From Nostoc sp. TH1S01 (lineage in GTDB: Bacteria > Cyanobacteriota > Cyanobacteriia > Cyanobacteriales > Nostocaceae): 62,739 nt of DNA. The translations under genes and the position numbers were made by a program. Numbering within the stretch: the stretch's first letter is position 1; every line of letters begins with the position of its first letter. This document shows positions 8,632 to 17,646 of this stretch, piece by piece. The notes under the pieces are model-generated. The model had not been told where the DNA came from, searched no databases, and saw nothing but the letters and a program-made list of their open reading frames with translations. The stretch is from the NCBI GenBank assembly GCA_018993265.1, contig JAGKSW010000025.1, positions 1-62,739 on the forward strand, read 5' to 3'.

Positions 8632-8756
8632 AGCAGAGACATATAGAAATAAGCGAAAAACAGTTGGTTAATAGTTAATAGTCAATGGTCAATCAACAAT
8701 CGTCAATGGTTTGAATATGTCAATTGTGTGCCATCAAGCGACAAAAAAGACATACA

Positions 8757-10166
8757 CTAATTTGATCCACCGCCAAAAAATTGGAAGAAGCGGATAAAAC
8801 TTTGAACATCAAAGAACGGCCGAGTAATTGTACTAAAGATATTGGTGATTCTAGTAATTAAGTTGCGACCAACAACGATCACATCATTATCTTGTAAAGG
8901 TACATTTTGAGATATATCACCAGAAAGTGCTTTTTTGGCATCAAGTCTTTGTGTAACTGCTCGACCTCTTTCTGGGTCAAATCGAATTAAGGCAATATCT
9001 CTCAGGTTCGCTGTATCTAAATTAATGCCGCCCAAAGCATCTACAAAAGTACTGCCATTAGGCAATGTTTGCGTTACCAATCCCCCAGAGGCGTAGTTTA
9101 ACAGCCGGACGCGAATTTGCGGTACAGCCAAGGATGAACGTGCTATTAAATTGCGGTCATAACCATCATCATTACCTACCTCTCGACGTGGAATAATCAC
9201 TGCATCACCATCTTGCAAACGCAAATTTGGAACTGAACTACCATTTTGCAATGCAGCATACAAGTCAATATTTTGCGAAATTACAGAACCATCCATTAAT
9301 GTCCGGCGTACTTGTATTTGTCGCAGGTCGGCGTTCATTGTAGAACCGCCAGCTATCAGTAAAGCATCAGCGACTCTGGGGGTTGAAGAATTGACAGAAT
9401 AAATTCCTGGGCGAAAAACTTCACCACTAATCGTAATTTGTACAGGTCTTGTTGAAAATAGAGCTACAGTAATCATCGGATCAACCATGACCCGACTTAA
9501 ACTTAAGCGAATTTTTTCTTGAGCTTCTGCCAAACTCAAACCCTGTATAGATACTATTCCCACCTGTGGCACAACAATATTGCCTTCGGGACTAATTTGG
9601 GCTTGAAAACTCAAATCCTGACGTAGAGCCGTCAAAGACAACACAACTACAGGATTAATTACATAACGATTGAATAACAAACGAATTTTTTCTTGGGCTT
9701 CTTGTAAAGTTAAACCTTGTAGTGGCACTGTGCCTAATAATGGTGCTGAAATATTACCTTCTGGATTGATTGAAGCTTGAAAACTTAAATCTGGGAAGCG
9801 TTGAACTATCACACTAATAGAATCTCCCGGCCCTAAGCGATAAGCACCAGGAGGACGTTGAAATGTCACACTAATAGAATCTCCCGGCCCTAAAAGGTAA
9901 CGGTTGAGTTGCGAAGAAGCTGCACCACTTTCGTTGGGAATTACACCATCAGCATTTGGTGGCGGTGCAGGCGGTTGTAGTGGTGATTGTTCCGTTGCGG
10001 GATTTGCAGGTGGTAGTACCGGAAATTGCCTTGGCAATGTTTCAGAAGATGGTAAAGATTGAGCAACAACAGGTTGAACAGAATTTGTTAGCCAAACACC
10101 TGCTTGAAAACTCACAAAACATAAAGTGCTAAATGCACGTATATAAGGATGGGAGACTATAAACAT
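8757..10166 (-). CDS. Wza-like polysaccharide export protein (SLBB), with internal duplications
   Basis: A 469-residue outer-membrane/periplasmic polysaccharide export protein. It has an N-terminal hydrophobic signal (about 10-35), a Pro-rich linker, polysaccharide-export domain sequence, and SLBB modules (ITISGEVFRPGIYSV and later repeats). Two duplications stand out. The motif LGPGDSISV occurs twice, 19 residues apart (about 92 and 111), with 28 identical bases at 9809-9836 and 9866-9893. The whole export domain (DLSFQA-I-PEGNI ... EAQEKIRL) is also repeated in tandem (about 125-180 and 183-240). The longer repeat is diverged and old, while the 57-bp one looks recent. It is probably co-transcribed with the Wzc-like gene 125 bp downstream. 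Confidence 0.88.
   Translation of the reverse strand: MFIVSHPYIRAFSTLCFVSFQAGVWLTNSVQPVVAQSLPSSETLPRQFPVLPPANPATEQSPLQPPAPPPNADGVIPNESGAASSQLNRYLLGPGDSISVTFQRPPGAYRLGPGDSISVIVQRFPDLSFQASINPEGNISAPLLGTVPLQGLTLQEAQEKIRLLFNRYVINPVVVLSLTALRQDLSFQAQISPEGNIVVPQVGIVSIQGLSLAEAQEKIRLSLSRVMVDPMITVALFSTRPVQITISGEVFRPGIYSVNSSTPRVADALLIAGGSTMNADLRQIQVRRTLMDGSVISQNIDLYAALQNGSSVPNLRLQDGDAVIIPRREVGNDDGYDRNLIARSSLAVPQIRVRLLNYASGGLVTQTLPNGSTFVDALGGINLDTANLRDIALIRFDPERGRAVTQRLDAKKALSGDISQNVPLQDNDVIVVGRNLITRITNIFSTITRPFFDVQSFIRFFQFFGGGSN
9809..9893 (-). repeat. In-frame 57-bp tandem duplication inside the wza-like gene
   Basis: Two copies of a 28-base identical stretch (9809-9836 and 9866-9893; core CTAATAGAATCTCCCGGCCC) start 57 bases apart, which is 19 codons, so the reading frame is kept. 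Both encode LGPGDSISV. The near-identity at nucleotide level points to a recent event or to gene conversion. Confidence 0.9.
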
Positions 10167-10370
10167 CGGTGCAGTAAAGCTGTATGGAGAATTGATTCTA
10201 CCGAGTCGTTATTTTACGTTGAAAGTAACTTTTATATTTATTTTGAGTTGCATAATTGCTTATAGAAAAGAATCAAAATTTATAACTTATCACTCTCCGC
10301 AATTGTTTGCTCAAAGATAGCAGTTTCTCAACAACACTAGTTGATTTTGGATATTTGCCAACATGCTTGG

Positions 10371-11108
10371 CTATAAAGTATTTGCCATCAATGTAGTTTG
10401 TATTGCTTCACCCAGAGACTGAGCTAAAGACTTAGTAGTTTGCACATCACCCAAAGGCTCCATCGGTATCAGAATACTCACTGCAACCCAAGGACTACGA
10501 TGTTTTTGCCACTGTGCCAATTGATCTGTTAAAAACCAGCGTAAAGGTGATGGATCTCCACCATTGCGGAAAGCATACCATTGCAAAGCAGCAAAGGTCT
10601 CTTGTTGGGTCGAAACACGAAAAAATCTCGCTTTAACTGGCACATCAGAATGAGAACTGGAAGTTTGGGACAGTTTTACCGGAAATTCCAGAGAACGATT
10701 TTGGGCTATATCCCATTTTCCCCAGCGTAACTTACCCCAGCCGTTAATCTCCGTCCATTCAACTTCCGGTTGATCCTTCGGCCCGTTTTGTGGCAGTAAT
10801 AGCAAGATTACCTGAGTTGGCGAACTGGCTTGTTTAATAATTTGCAACGACCATTTATGCTCGCCAACCTGTTGTTCACTTTGTTGAATCGTTTCCCAAC
10901 CAGGAATGGTTAATCCGGTTTTGCGTATTTTTCTTAATTCCTTGAGGGTGGTGACAGGTGGTGGCTGTTTCCATTCCCAGCGCCCTTTTAAGTAGCTGGG
11001 AACTGCGCCCATTGCCAAGAGCAGCAGCAACAATACCAGAGGTATTATATAAGTCACCTGTTTTTCTTTGAGAACCTTAGAAAAGGAAGTCATCAGTAAA
11101 ATTTGCAA
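10371..11108 (-). CDS. Cyanoexosortase B system-associated protein
   Basis: A 245-residue protein with one N-terminal membrane segment (about residues 19-38, very Leu-rich) and a soluble domain beginning about WEWKQPPPVTTLKELRKI. It matches my recollection of the protein that accompanies cyanoexosortase B, and it sits 282 bp downstream of that gene on the same strand. Related EpsI-like partners of exosortases are thought to act in exopolysaccharide or sorted-protein export, but the biochemical role is not known. The start may be the ATG at 11108 or the one at residue 6 (MTSFSKV); both keep the membrane segment. Confidence 0.8.
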   Translation of the reverse strand: MQILLMTSFSKVLKEKQVTYIIPLVLLLLLLAMGAVPSYLKGRWEWKQPPPVTTLKELRKIRKTGLTIPGWETIQQSEQQVGEHKWSLQIIKQASSPTQVILLLLPQNGPKDQPEVEWTEINGWGKLRWGKWDIAQNRSLEFPVKLSQTSSSHSDVPVKARFFRVSTQQETFAALQWYAFRNGGDPSPLRWFLTDQLAQWQKHRSPWVAVSILIPMEPLGDVQTTKSLAQSLGEAIQTTLMANTL

Positions 11109-11252
11109 GTTTACGCAAGATTTTACTGAATAATTGGTACTCTGAGTTCAGTAAAAGTAGCAGTCTCTGATGATGGGGCCGTGGCGAAGACTAGACTAAA
11201 ATGGCTGGCAAAGCTATACAGAGTAAGTATTTTAAATTGATTAAATACCAGA

Positions 11253-11390
11253 TAGGACTTACACACAAAAATTATCTATCGAGATTGTGTTTAGGGGTGT
11301 AAAGGTTTTGGCAACCTGCACCCGTACACGCTTGCCACAAACCTTGATTTTTAGTTTTTATACGTTAGTCTTACAAACATAGATTTTTTG
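11253..11390. repeat. Dispersed repeat between exosortase genes
   Basis: TAGGACTTACACACA begins a segment (11253-11340) that matches 1613-1700 in order and wording: the TAGGACTT head, then 'gagattg-gtttagg-gtg', then a C-rich tail. It lies between the exosortase gene and its partner, in a stretch with no open frame. Confidence 0.6.
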
Positions 11391-12290
11391 TTAATTTTGC
11401 TCTTCTATTGGTTCTGCAATTTCTGGATCTGCTAAAAAATTGTTGTTCATCCAGTTCAGTAATGGTACTAATAATAAAAGCATACAAGCAGAGTAAACAT
11501 CACCACCCCAACTATCGTGTAACCATTTAAATCCAGCTTCGTTACCTGTGCCATGAAAGTAACTGAGAAAAGTGTTGCGGATGATGTTGGCGGTAACGCT
11601 CATGGCTAAAGCAATACACATAAACCAAGCACTAATGCGCCGTGAAACCAAAGCACCAGTCCAGTACAGCAGCATTAAGCTGACGTAGAGAGTCGTAAAC
11701 AACATTTTTAGCCCCGCACAATAGGGTGCTACTTCAACAATGCGTCCGCCAACATAAATATTGATTTCATCAACGGTGACTTGCATCCCCATTTGATTGA
11801 GAATGAATCCGGCTGTACCAGCGATAAAGCTTTGTAAGGGTAAGGTGTAGGGAACTAATAAATAAGGTACAAAAGTGGGGGTTGCCAAAAATACTAATAC
11901 CAGCGGAAAGGCTTGTAAGCGCAAACCTGCTACACCTTTAAACCATAGACACAATCCTGTCAGAATAATTGGCAAAGACAAGTTAACCCAATCGGCAAGC
12001 CCACTAAGATAAAATACTCCGCCGATTAACAGTAAAAAAGCACCCACAGGATGAGTGCTATCTGGTAGACGTTGCCATTGTTTGCGATTTAACCAACTCA
12101 GATAAGCAGCAAACGGTAGACCAATAATTCCGTGACTAAAATATTCGTGTTCGATGCTGATAGTTTTATGTAGCCAACCATCAAGCCAATGAAGCAACAG
12201 AGGTGTATACAGCAATGCTAAAACGCCAAAAATTGCTATGCTCAGTAATTGTTGTGTACTTCTAGTTTGAATTTGTTGCGGAAGTGCCAT
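11391..12290 (-). CDS. crtB: Cyanoexosortase B
   Basis: A 299-residue polytopic membrane cysteine protease of the exosortase family, expected to recognise and process C-terminal sorting signals (PEP-CTERM-like). About eight membrane segments are visible. The proposed catalytic triad is in place: Cys191 in VAPYCAGLKM, Arg238 in NIIRNTFL and His258 in KWLHDSWGG. It is flanked by its partner protein and by polysaccharide genes, the setting typical of exosortases. No PEP-CTERM substrate is encoded beside it. The symbol crtB is the one used for this exosortase class and must not be confused with phytoene synthase. Confidence 0.88.
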   Translation of the reverse strand: MALPQQIQTRSTQQLLSIAIFGVLALLYTPLLLHWLDGWLHKTISIEHEYFSHGIIGLPFAAYLSWLNRKQWQRLPDSTHPVGAFLLLIGGVFYLSGLADWVNLSLPIILTGLCLWFKGVAGLRLQAFPLVLVFLATPTFVPYLLVPYTLPLQSFIAGTAGFILNQMGMQVTVDEINIYVGGRIVEVAPYCAGLKMLFTTLYVSLMLLYWTGALVSRRISAWFMCIALAMSVTANIIRNTFLSYFHGTGNEAGFKWLHDSWGGDVYSACMLLLLVPLLNWMNNNFLADPEIAEPIEEQN

Positions 12291-12385
12291 GATTTTAAAG
12301 TATTACAATAATTCAGAATTCAGGAGCCAAAAGACGATCAGATTCAAAGATTACGCACGAGTGTTTCACTTTTGATTCACCTATC

Positions 12386-12419
12386 AGGAGATAGAATTCA
12401 ATTTTGAATTCTATCTCCT
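12386..12419. terminator. Perfect 16-bp inverted repeat (hairpin) between aminotransferase and exosortase
   Basis: AGGAGATAGAATTCAA (12386-12401) is mirrored exactly at 12404-12419 with a two-base spacer. Flanking AATTCAG/CTGAATT sequences (about 12309-12320 and 12424-12431) add a second, looser arm. No T-tract follows, so a processing, attenuation or REP-like role is as likely as termination. It would fold in the RNA between two genes read on the minus strand. Confidence 0.6.
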
Positions 12420-12439
12420 AGCGCCTGAATTATTTGGTG

Positions 12440-13609
12440 TTAAACGGATAACAACTGTTGTTGTTCACCACTCACTATTGATGTAATCTCTGCCACGACT
12501 TCTTTAATTTGGCTACTACTTAAACCAGGATACATGGGTAAAGATAATATCTGTTTGGCTAGTTTTTCAGATTGGGGAAAATCGCCTTGTTGATAGCCCA
12601 AGTAGGTGAATGCTGGTTGCAAATGGCAAGGAATGGGGTAGTGAATCCCAGTTTGAATTCCGGCGGCTGAGAGTTTGTCTTGAATTTGCTGGCGGCGTTC
12701 CGGTGAAAAAGCATCATCAATTTTAATCACATAAAGATGATAAACATGCCCTGCTCCACTTTGATTTTGTATGGGGATAATGCCAGCAGATGCTAAGGGG
12801 GCTAATTCAGTATCGTACTGTTGGGCAATGGAATTGCGATCGCTATTCCACTGTTGTAAATAAGGCAGTTTTGTCAGCAGTACTGCTGCTTGCAATGTAT
12901 CCAAGCGGCTGTTTGTCCCTGATTCTACATGCACATACTTTTGGGCTGCACCGTAGTTGCGTAAGCGCACCATTTTTTGGGCAATTTCTGGATCTTTGGT
13001 AATTAGCATTCCGCCATCACCAAAAGCCCCTAAATTCTTGCTGGGATAAAAGCTAAAAGCTGCTGCTGTACCTACAGAACCAGCCCGATAACCTTCGCGT
13101 TCGGCTAAGTGCGCTTGGGCTGCATCTTCAAAAATCAATAGTTTGTATGTCGCCGCAAAATCTAATAATTGTTTTGGTGATACCATCTGCCCATACAAAT
13201 GTACAGGAATAATTGCTTTCGTCTGGGTGGTAACTACTTTTGCTGCTGCTGCTAAATCAATTAAGGCTGTATTTGGGTCACAATCAACTAAAATTGGTTT
13301 TGCGCCAACCCGTAACACTCCAATTAATGTGGCGACAAAAGTGTTGGCTGGCAGAATTACTTCATCACCCACACCAATATTACAAGCTTGTAAACCGAGA
13401 GCGATCGCATCAGTTCCAGAGGCTACACCCACACCATATTGTGAACCAGATGCTGCTGCAAATGCTGCCTCAAAATCTGCGACTGCTTTACCTAAAACAA
13501 AGTCTCCTTTGTTTAATACATGATTAATGACTTGTTCTAATTGATTGTGAATTGGTCGATGTTGTAAATTTAAGTCAACAAAAGGAACTCTAACAGCCGT
13601 TTTATTCAT
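12440..13609 (-). CDS. DegT/DnrJ/EryC1/StrS family sugar aminotransferase
   Basis: A 389-residue PLP enzyme that transaminates nucleotide-linked keto-sugars, giving amino sugars for surface polysaccharides. Family landmarks are the PLP phosphate-binding GVASGTDAI (about 61-69), ILPANTFVAT (about 85-94), the Asp in FEDAAQAHLA (about 160-169), and the Schiff-base lysine Lys191 in FYPSKNLGAFGDGG. The end motif LPMYPGLS is present. It is the first gene of the minus-strand exopolysaccharide/exosortase cluster. Its exact sugar substrate cannot be read from sequence. Confidence 0.9.
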   Translation of the reverse strand: MNKTAVRVPFVDLNLQHRPIHNQLEQVINHVLNKGDFVLGKAVADFEAAFAAASGSQYGVGVASGTDAIALGLQACNIGVGDEVILPANTFVATLIGVLRVGAKPILVDCDPNTALIDLAAAAKVVTTQTKAIIPVHLYGQMVSPKQLLDFAATYKLLIFEDAAQAHLAEREGYRAGSVGTAAAFSFYPSKNLGAFGDGGMLITKDPEIAQKMVRLRNYGAAQKYVHVESGTNSRLDTLQAAVLLTKLPYLQQWNSDRNSIAQQYDTELAPLASAGIIPIQNQSGAGHVYHLYVIKIDDAFSPERRQQIQDKLSAAGIQTGIHYPIPCHLQPAFTYLGYQQGDFPQSEKLAKQILSLPMYPGLSSSQIKEVVAEITSIVSGEQQQLLSV

Positions 13610-14190
13610 TGATGATTGCGCCTCAAACTTTAGGTGTAAAACTTGCTAGAAATTTTTCTTCATGACATCCATGAATGACAAAAATATAAGCATGATGCTG
13701 ATTTTTGTTCACGACGCATTTATACTTCTTGACCAAAGAATTTTCAAATGCATTTGAATTATTTACTAAATGCTAAAAAAACTCTATATTTTGCCTGAAT
13801 ACAACTAAAACATTTCTTTTATCTTGATTAAACTATTGACCGCATTTGTACTTAAAAATATTTTTTTAAGTAAACAATAATTGCGTAAGTACGACATCAA
13901 CCTCCATTTTTACTCTATGTGTAGAACTAATACTGAGAACATATTTTTATACCAATCCTATGATTATATTACCCAGGTAAAGTTGAAAACTAACGCTGTC
14001 TAGCATCAAAACCTTGAGTAATCTTGACATCCTCCTAGCTCACCGTATTTTCCACAGTTGTATAAAATTTCTATGCGATTATTGTTTGTCGAGGGCAAAA
14101 TTGGGGAATGCTTAACAATAGGAAATCATAACCCAGCAACAGTGGTTATATATATTACAATATCGACGAATTATCAAGGTAGCGGTGGTA
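13610..14190. other. AT-rich intergenic region, no gene seen
   Basis: This divergent gap between the aminotransferase (minus) and the GAF kinase homologue (plus) has no convincing open frame, tRNA or array. It is AT-rich with short palindromes such as TTAAAAATATTTTTTTAA (13852-13869). It presumably holds both promoters, but I could not pick a reliable -35/-10 pair. Confidence 0.5.
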
Positions 14191-15744
14191 ATGGTAGAGC
14201 CTGAAAATAAATTATTTGCTCTTAAAGATGGTTGGGCTTCTCAGGAAACGAGAGAACAACAGCGCCTCACAGTGCTGTCGGAATTGGGTTTGCGGCAACC
14301 CGAAACAATACCAGTTTTTGAGGAAGCTACTCAAACGGCTGCCCATTTTTTGGAAGCGCCAATTTCCATATTGGGATTTGTAGATCAGGAACGTCACTGG
14401 TTCAAGTCAGCAGTAGGTTTATCTCGACTGGGATTGATGAATCATTTAGCGCAAAGCCGTCAGTTGTTGCGTCCAGAGTCTTTCTGCACTCAAGTAGTAG
14501 AAACTTGCAGAGAGTTAGTGATAAATGACACGCAAAAATTCAGTATTAATACTATTGCTACTAGTAAATTAGTACAAGAGTATGGCATTCGTGCTTACTT
14601 AGGAGTGCCACTAATCGATTCTTCAGGGCATTGTTTGGGTGCCTTGGCTGTGATGGATTTAGTGCCGCGCGAATTTAAAAATCGAGATATTGAATTTCTC
14701 CAAATCATCGCTCGTTGGAGCATGAGTGAATTTGAGCGCAACCGACTCCTCCAAAGTAGACCCGAAAAGCTCAATCACAAGAGTACGTCTACTTTGTTTA
14801 AAAATGAAGAAACCAGCAATGGCATAAAACTCACATCAGCAAGTTTAGAAAAAGAATCCCATTCTACTAAACAACTAAAACTAGAACTTTTAAGCCAACT
14901 TACTCAAGAGTTACGTACTCCTTTAACCTCTGTATTGGGTATGGCTAGTGTTTTAGGTAGAGAAATTTATGGGCCTTTGACAACAAAGCAAAGAGAGTAT
15001 CTAGAAATCATCCAACACAGCGGTCGTTACTTACTTTCTTTAGTTAATGAAATTACTGAATTAGGCACAGTAGATGACAATTCACTGGCACTCAACTTAG
15101 CTCCAGTAGATATTGAAATGTTATGCCAACAAGCTATCAATAGCTTGGAAGAGCCAGCTAACCGTCGGGAGCAAGATATTCGCCTATCAATAGAACCTGG
15201 GCGTGGTCGCATTTGGCCTTTAGACAAAGACAAGGTGCGGCAAATACTTTACCACATGGTTTTTAGTGTTATTCAATTATCAGCTACAGGTAGTATTGTT
15301 CGGATTCATGTCTCTTACAAGGAAAATACACTCAATATTACTGTTTGGGTGTCACATCCTTGGTTGGGAGATGGTATTACTGAAGTTGATCCGTATTTTC
15401 GGCTTCATCCCCTATCTCTGTTGGAACTGGCCAATGAAGCCGCAGCCTACAGTCCTTATTCGGCTAACCAAGAGGATTTAGGAGGTTTCTCAATCGCACT
15501 AGAACAATCACCAAACTTTAGCGATTCTTACTCAGATTTATTAACTGTAAACCCTGATCTGGAGTTAGTTCAGAGTAATAATAGTTTATCCCGCGAAAGT
15601 TTGGGTTTGTTGTTAAGTTGTCAACTGGCAGAATTGCATGGTGGGCAAATTTCGATCCAAGGTTCGGCCGAATCAGGACACCGTTACGTACTTTCTTTGC
15701 CGTTACAAACTGCTAATACTACTGAAGCTGTTAACGATATTTAA
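14191..15744 (+). CDS. GAF-domain histidine kinase homologue lacking the phosphoacceptor His
   Basis: A 517-residue soluble protein. An N-terminal GAF domain (about residues 28-180, with YGIRAYLGVPLIDSSGHCLGALAVMD) is followed by a HisKA-like helix pair and an HATPase-like region. The H-box reads LTQELRTPLTSVLG where the family has HELRTP, so the phosphorylated histidine is Gln (codon CAA, 14905-14907). The N-box Asn residues (QILYHMVFSVIQLS) and the DxGxG of the G1 box (WVSHPWLGDGI) are also lost, while the G2-like GLLLSCQLAELHGGQISI remains. It is therefore probably a pseudokinase sensor or scaffold. ATG 14191 has AAGGT at 14176-14180; a GTG at 14185 is the alternative. No response regulator is adjacent. 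Confidence 0.85.
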   Translation: MVEPENKLFALKDGWASQETREQQRLTVLSELGLRQPETIPVFEEATQTAAHFLEAPISILGFVDQERHWFKSAVGLSRLGLMNHLAQSRQLLRPESFCTQVVETCRELVINDTQKFSINTIATSKLVQEYGIRAYLGVPLIDSSGHCLGALAVMDLVPREFKNRDIEFLQIIARWSMSEFERNRLLQSRPEKLNHKSTSTLFKNEETSNGIKLTSASLEKESHSTKQLKLELLSQLTQELRTPLTSVLGMASVLGREIYGPLTTKQREYLEIIQHSGRYLLSLVNEITELGTVDDNSLALNLAPVDIEMLCQQAINSLEEPANRREQDIRLSIEPGRGRIWPLDKDKVRQILYHMVFSVIQLSATGSIVRIHVSYKENTLNITVWVSHPWLGDGITEVDPYFRLHPLSLLELANEAAAYSPYSANQEDLGGFSIALEQSPNFSDSYSDLLTVNPDLELVQSNNSLSRESLGLLLSCQLAELHGGQISIQGSAESGHRYVLSLPLQTANTTEAVNDI

Positions 15745-16047
15745 TCACAAACTCATTCTTTTGAATCCCCCAACTACTAACTAATTTGTTCCCTTCAATC
15801 AGCATCATCTGATGAATCATAACTAGTATGAAGAGGCATAAGTAAAAAGATTAAAAGCTTAAATTTCGATTTTTTGCCAATTTTTAGATGGAATATTCCT
15901 ATTTTCGCCTAGATGCAATAGTGGCTTTGCACCCTAGCATCTTAACTAAATTTGCAATCTTCGTTGTTACCTGTTTATAATCACCCGCATTATGATTAAG
16001 GGCAAGTTCTGCCTGTGCAGATTTGCTCATTAAATACAGCGTGTTTT
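15745..16047. other. Intergenic region, nothing recognised
   Basis: No repeat or RNA gene is visible. A 30-codon open frame begins at ATG 15888 (MEYSYFRLDAIVAL...) and ends at 15980, but it has no ribosome-binding site. The longer frame upstream of ictB (GTG 16015) adds 11 residues that do not look like part of the protein. Confidence 0.4.
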
Positions 16048-17475
16048 ATGAATTTAGCCTGGCAACGATTTACTTTATCTGATTTACCACTCAAACAATA
16101 CCTTGGAACGAGCTATCTACGCCGTTTTTCAGTTGGTTTACTCAACTCCTGGCGACAAAGCAGCATTTTGCTTCAGTGGGGAGACATCATTGCAGCTGGC
16201 TTAATCAGCTTAATTTATGCTCTTGCGCCTTTTGTGTCGAGTGTATTGATTGGGGTGCTGCTGACAGCATGTGTAGGATTTTGGCTGTTGTTGACTTTAT
16301 CTGATGAACCAATACCAGCCAACGCGCCGTTAGTCACTCCCATTCACTTGTTGGTATTGCTTTATTGGGGTATTGCTGTAGTCGCTACAGCATTATCACC
16401 AGTCAAAAAAGCAGCTTTGAATGACTTGGTAACTTTAACACTATATTTGTTACTGTTTGCCCTTTGTGCTAGGGTACTCAGGTCGCCACGGCTGAGGTCT
16501 TGGATAATTACGTTATACCTACATGTATCGCTAATTGTGAGTGTATATGGATTACGGCAATGGTTTTTTGGCGCTACCCAATTAGCCACATGGGTAGACC
16601 CAGAATCACCTTTGTCTAAGACAACTAGGGTTTATAGTTATTTGGGTAATCCTAATTTGTTAGCTGGGTATTTAATGCCAGCTGTAGTGTTGAGTTTAGT
16701 AGCGATTTTCGCTTGGCAAGGTTGGGTCAAAAAAGCTTTAGCGTTGACAATGGTAATTGTGAATACGGCTTGCTTAATTTTAACGTTTAGCCGTGGTGGC
16801 TGGATTGGACTAGTAGTCGCTATTTTAACAGCGATCGCATTATTAGTTTATTGGCAGAGTTTACAGCTACCTCCTTTTTGGCGTACTTGGTCACTACCGA
16901 TAATTCTTGGTAGTTTATTGGGATTATTGGTACTAGCAGTAATATTTGTTGAGCCAGTACGTCTGCGAGTTTTCAGTATTTTTGCTGATCGCCAAGATAG
17001 TAGTAACAATTATCGCCGCAATGTTTGGGATGCTGTCTTTGAAATGATTCGCGATCGCCCTATCATTGGTATTGGCCCCGGTCACAACGCTTTTAATAAA
17101 ATCTACCCACTGTATCAGCATCCTCGCTATAGTGCTTTAAGCGCCTACTCGATTCTGCTAGAGGTAGCGGTGGAAACAGGTTTTGTTGGTTTAGCTTGTT
17201 TTCTGTGGCTAATTATTGTCACCTTTAATACAGCATTCCTGCAACTGCGGAGATTGCGCCAATCAGGAAATGTTCAAGGATTTTGGCTAATCGGTGCTTG
17301 TGCGACTTTGTTGGGGATGTTGGCTCACGGTACGGTAGATACAATCTGGTTTCGGCCGGAAGTTAATACCCTTTGGTGGTTGATGGTGGCTATTATTGCA
17401 AGTTACTGGCGACCATTACAGCAAGATAGTAGCCAAACAATTAATTCCTCTAACCCAGAGTCTGCTACTAGTTAA
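16048..17475 (+). CDS. ictB: IctB family membrane protein (O-antigen ligase-like)
   Basis: A 475-residue polytopic protein with about ten to twelve membrane segments. The sequence matches the cyanobacterial IctB family, seen for example in VYSYLGNPNLLAGYLMPA, LTFSRGGWIGL and the RRNVWDAVFEMIRDRPIIG loop. That loop and GIGPGHNAFNKIYP also mark the wider O-antigen ligase (Wzy/WaaL) superfamily. IctB was named for a proposed role in inorganic carbon accumulation, but a direct bicarbonate-transport activity is disputed, so I give the family and not the transport function. I chose ATG 16048 (MNLAWQRFTL) over GTG 16015. It ends just before a strong hairpin terminator. Confidence 0.88.
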   Translation: MNLAWQRFTLSDLPLKQYLGTSYLRRFSVGLLNSWRQSSILLQWGDIIAAGLISLIYALAPFVSSVLIGVLLTACVGFWLLLTLSDEPIPANAPLVTPIHLLVLLYWGIAVVATALSPVKKAALNDLVTLTLYLLLFALCARVLRSPRLRSWIITLYLHVSLIVSVYGLRQWFFGATQLATWVDPESPLSKTTRVYSYLGNPNLLAGYLMPAVVLSLVAIFAWQGWVKKALALTMVIVNTACLILTFSRGGWIGLVVAILTAIALLVYWQSLQLPPFWRTWSLPIILGSLLGLLVLAVIFVEPVRLRVFSIFADRQDSSNNYRRNVWDAVFEMIRDRPIIGIGPGHNAFNKIYPLYQHPRYSALSAYSILLEVAVETGFVGLACFLWLIIVTFNTAFLQLRRLRQSGNVQGFWLIGACATLLGMLAHGTVDTIWFRPEVNTLWWLMVAIIASYWRPLQQDSSQTINSSNPESATS

Positions 17476-17579
17476 TACTGGTACCAAGTTGCAGTTAAAA
17501 ACAGTATTCTGGGGTGAGAGTAGGGAGTGGGGAGTGGAGAGTAGGAATATTCTTTCTCAAAGCAACTTAGTGTGAATAA

Positions 17580-17615
17580 ATGGGCAAGTTTCCACTGCAA
17601 CTTGCCCATCTCTTT
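17580..17615 (+). terminator. Intrinsic terminator after ictB
   Basis: An 11-bp stem, ATGGGCAAGTT (17580-17590) with AACTTGCCCAT (17599-17609) and an 8-nt loop, is followed by CTCTTTTGTT. It lies between the convergent ictB and the WGxxGxxG gene and would serve mainly ictB. A period-7 GGGAGTA-type array lies just upstream (17512-17546). Confidence 0.75.
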
Positions 17616-17646
17616 TGTTGATGTTTCTGCATTCTATTTTGTTGCA

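Noticed and set aside
13143-13523. Plus-strand frames of 95 and 126 codons inside the aminotransferase gene
   Set aside because: They are shadows of a gene with clear family motifs on the minus strand.
15888-15980. 30-codon frame starting ATG (MEYSYFRLDAIVAL...) before ictB
   Set aside because: No Shine-Dalgarno and no recognisable pattern; short enough to be chance.
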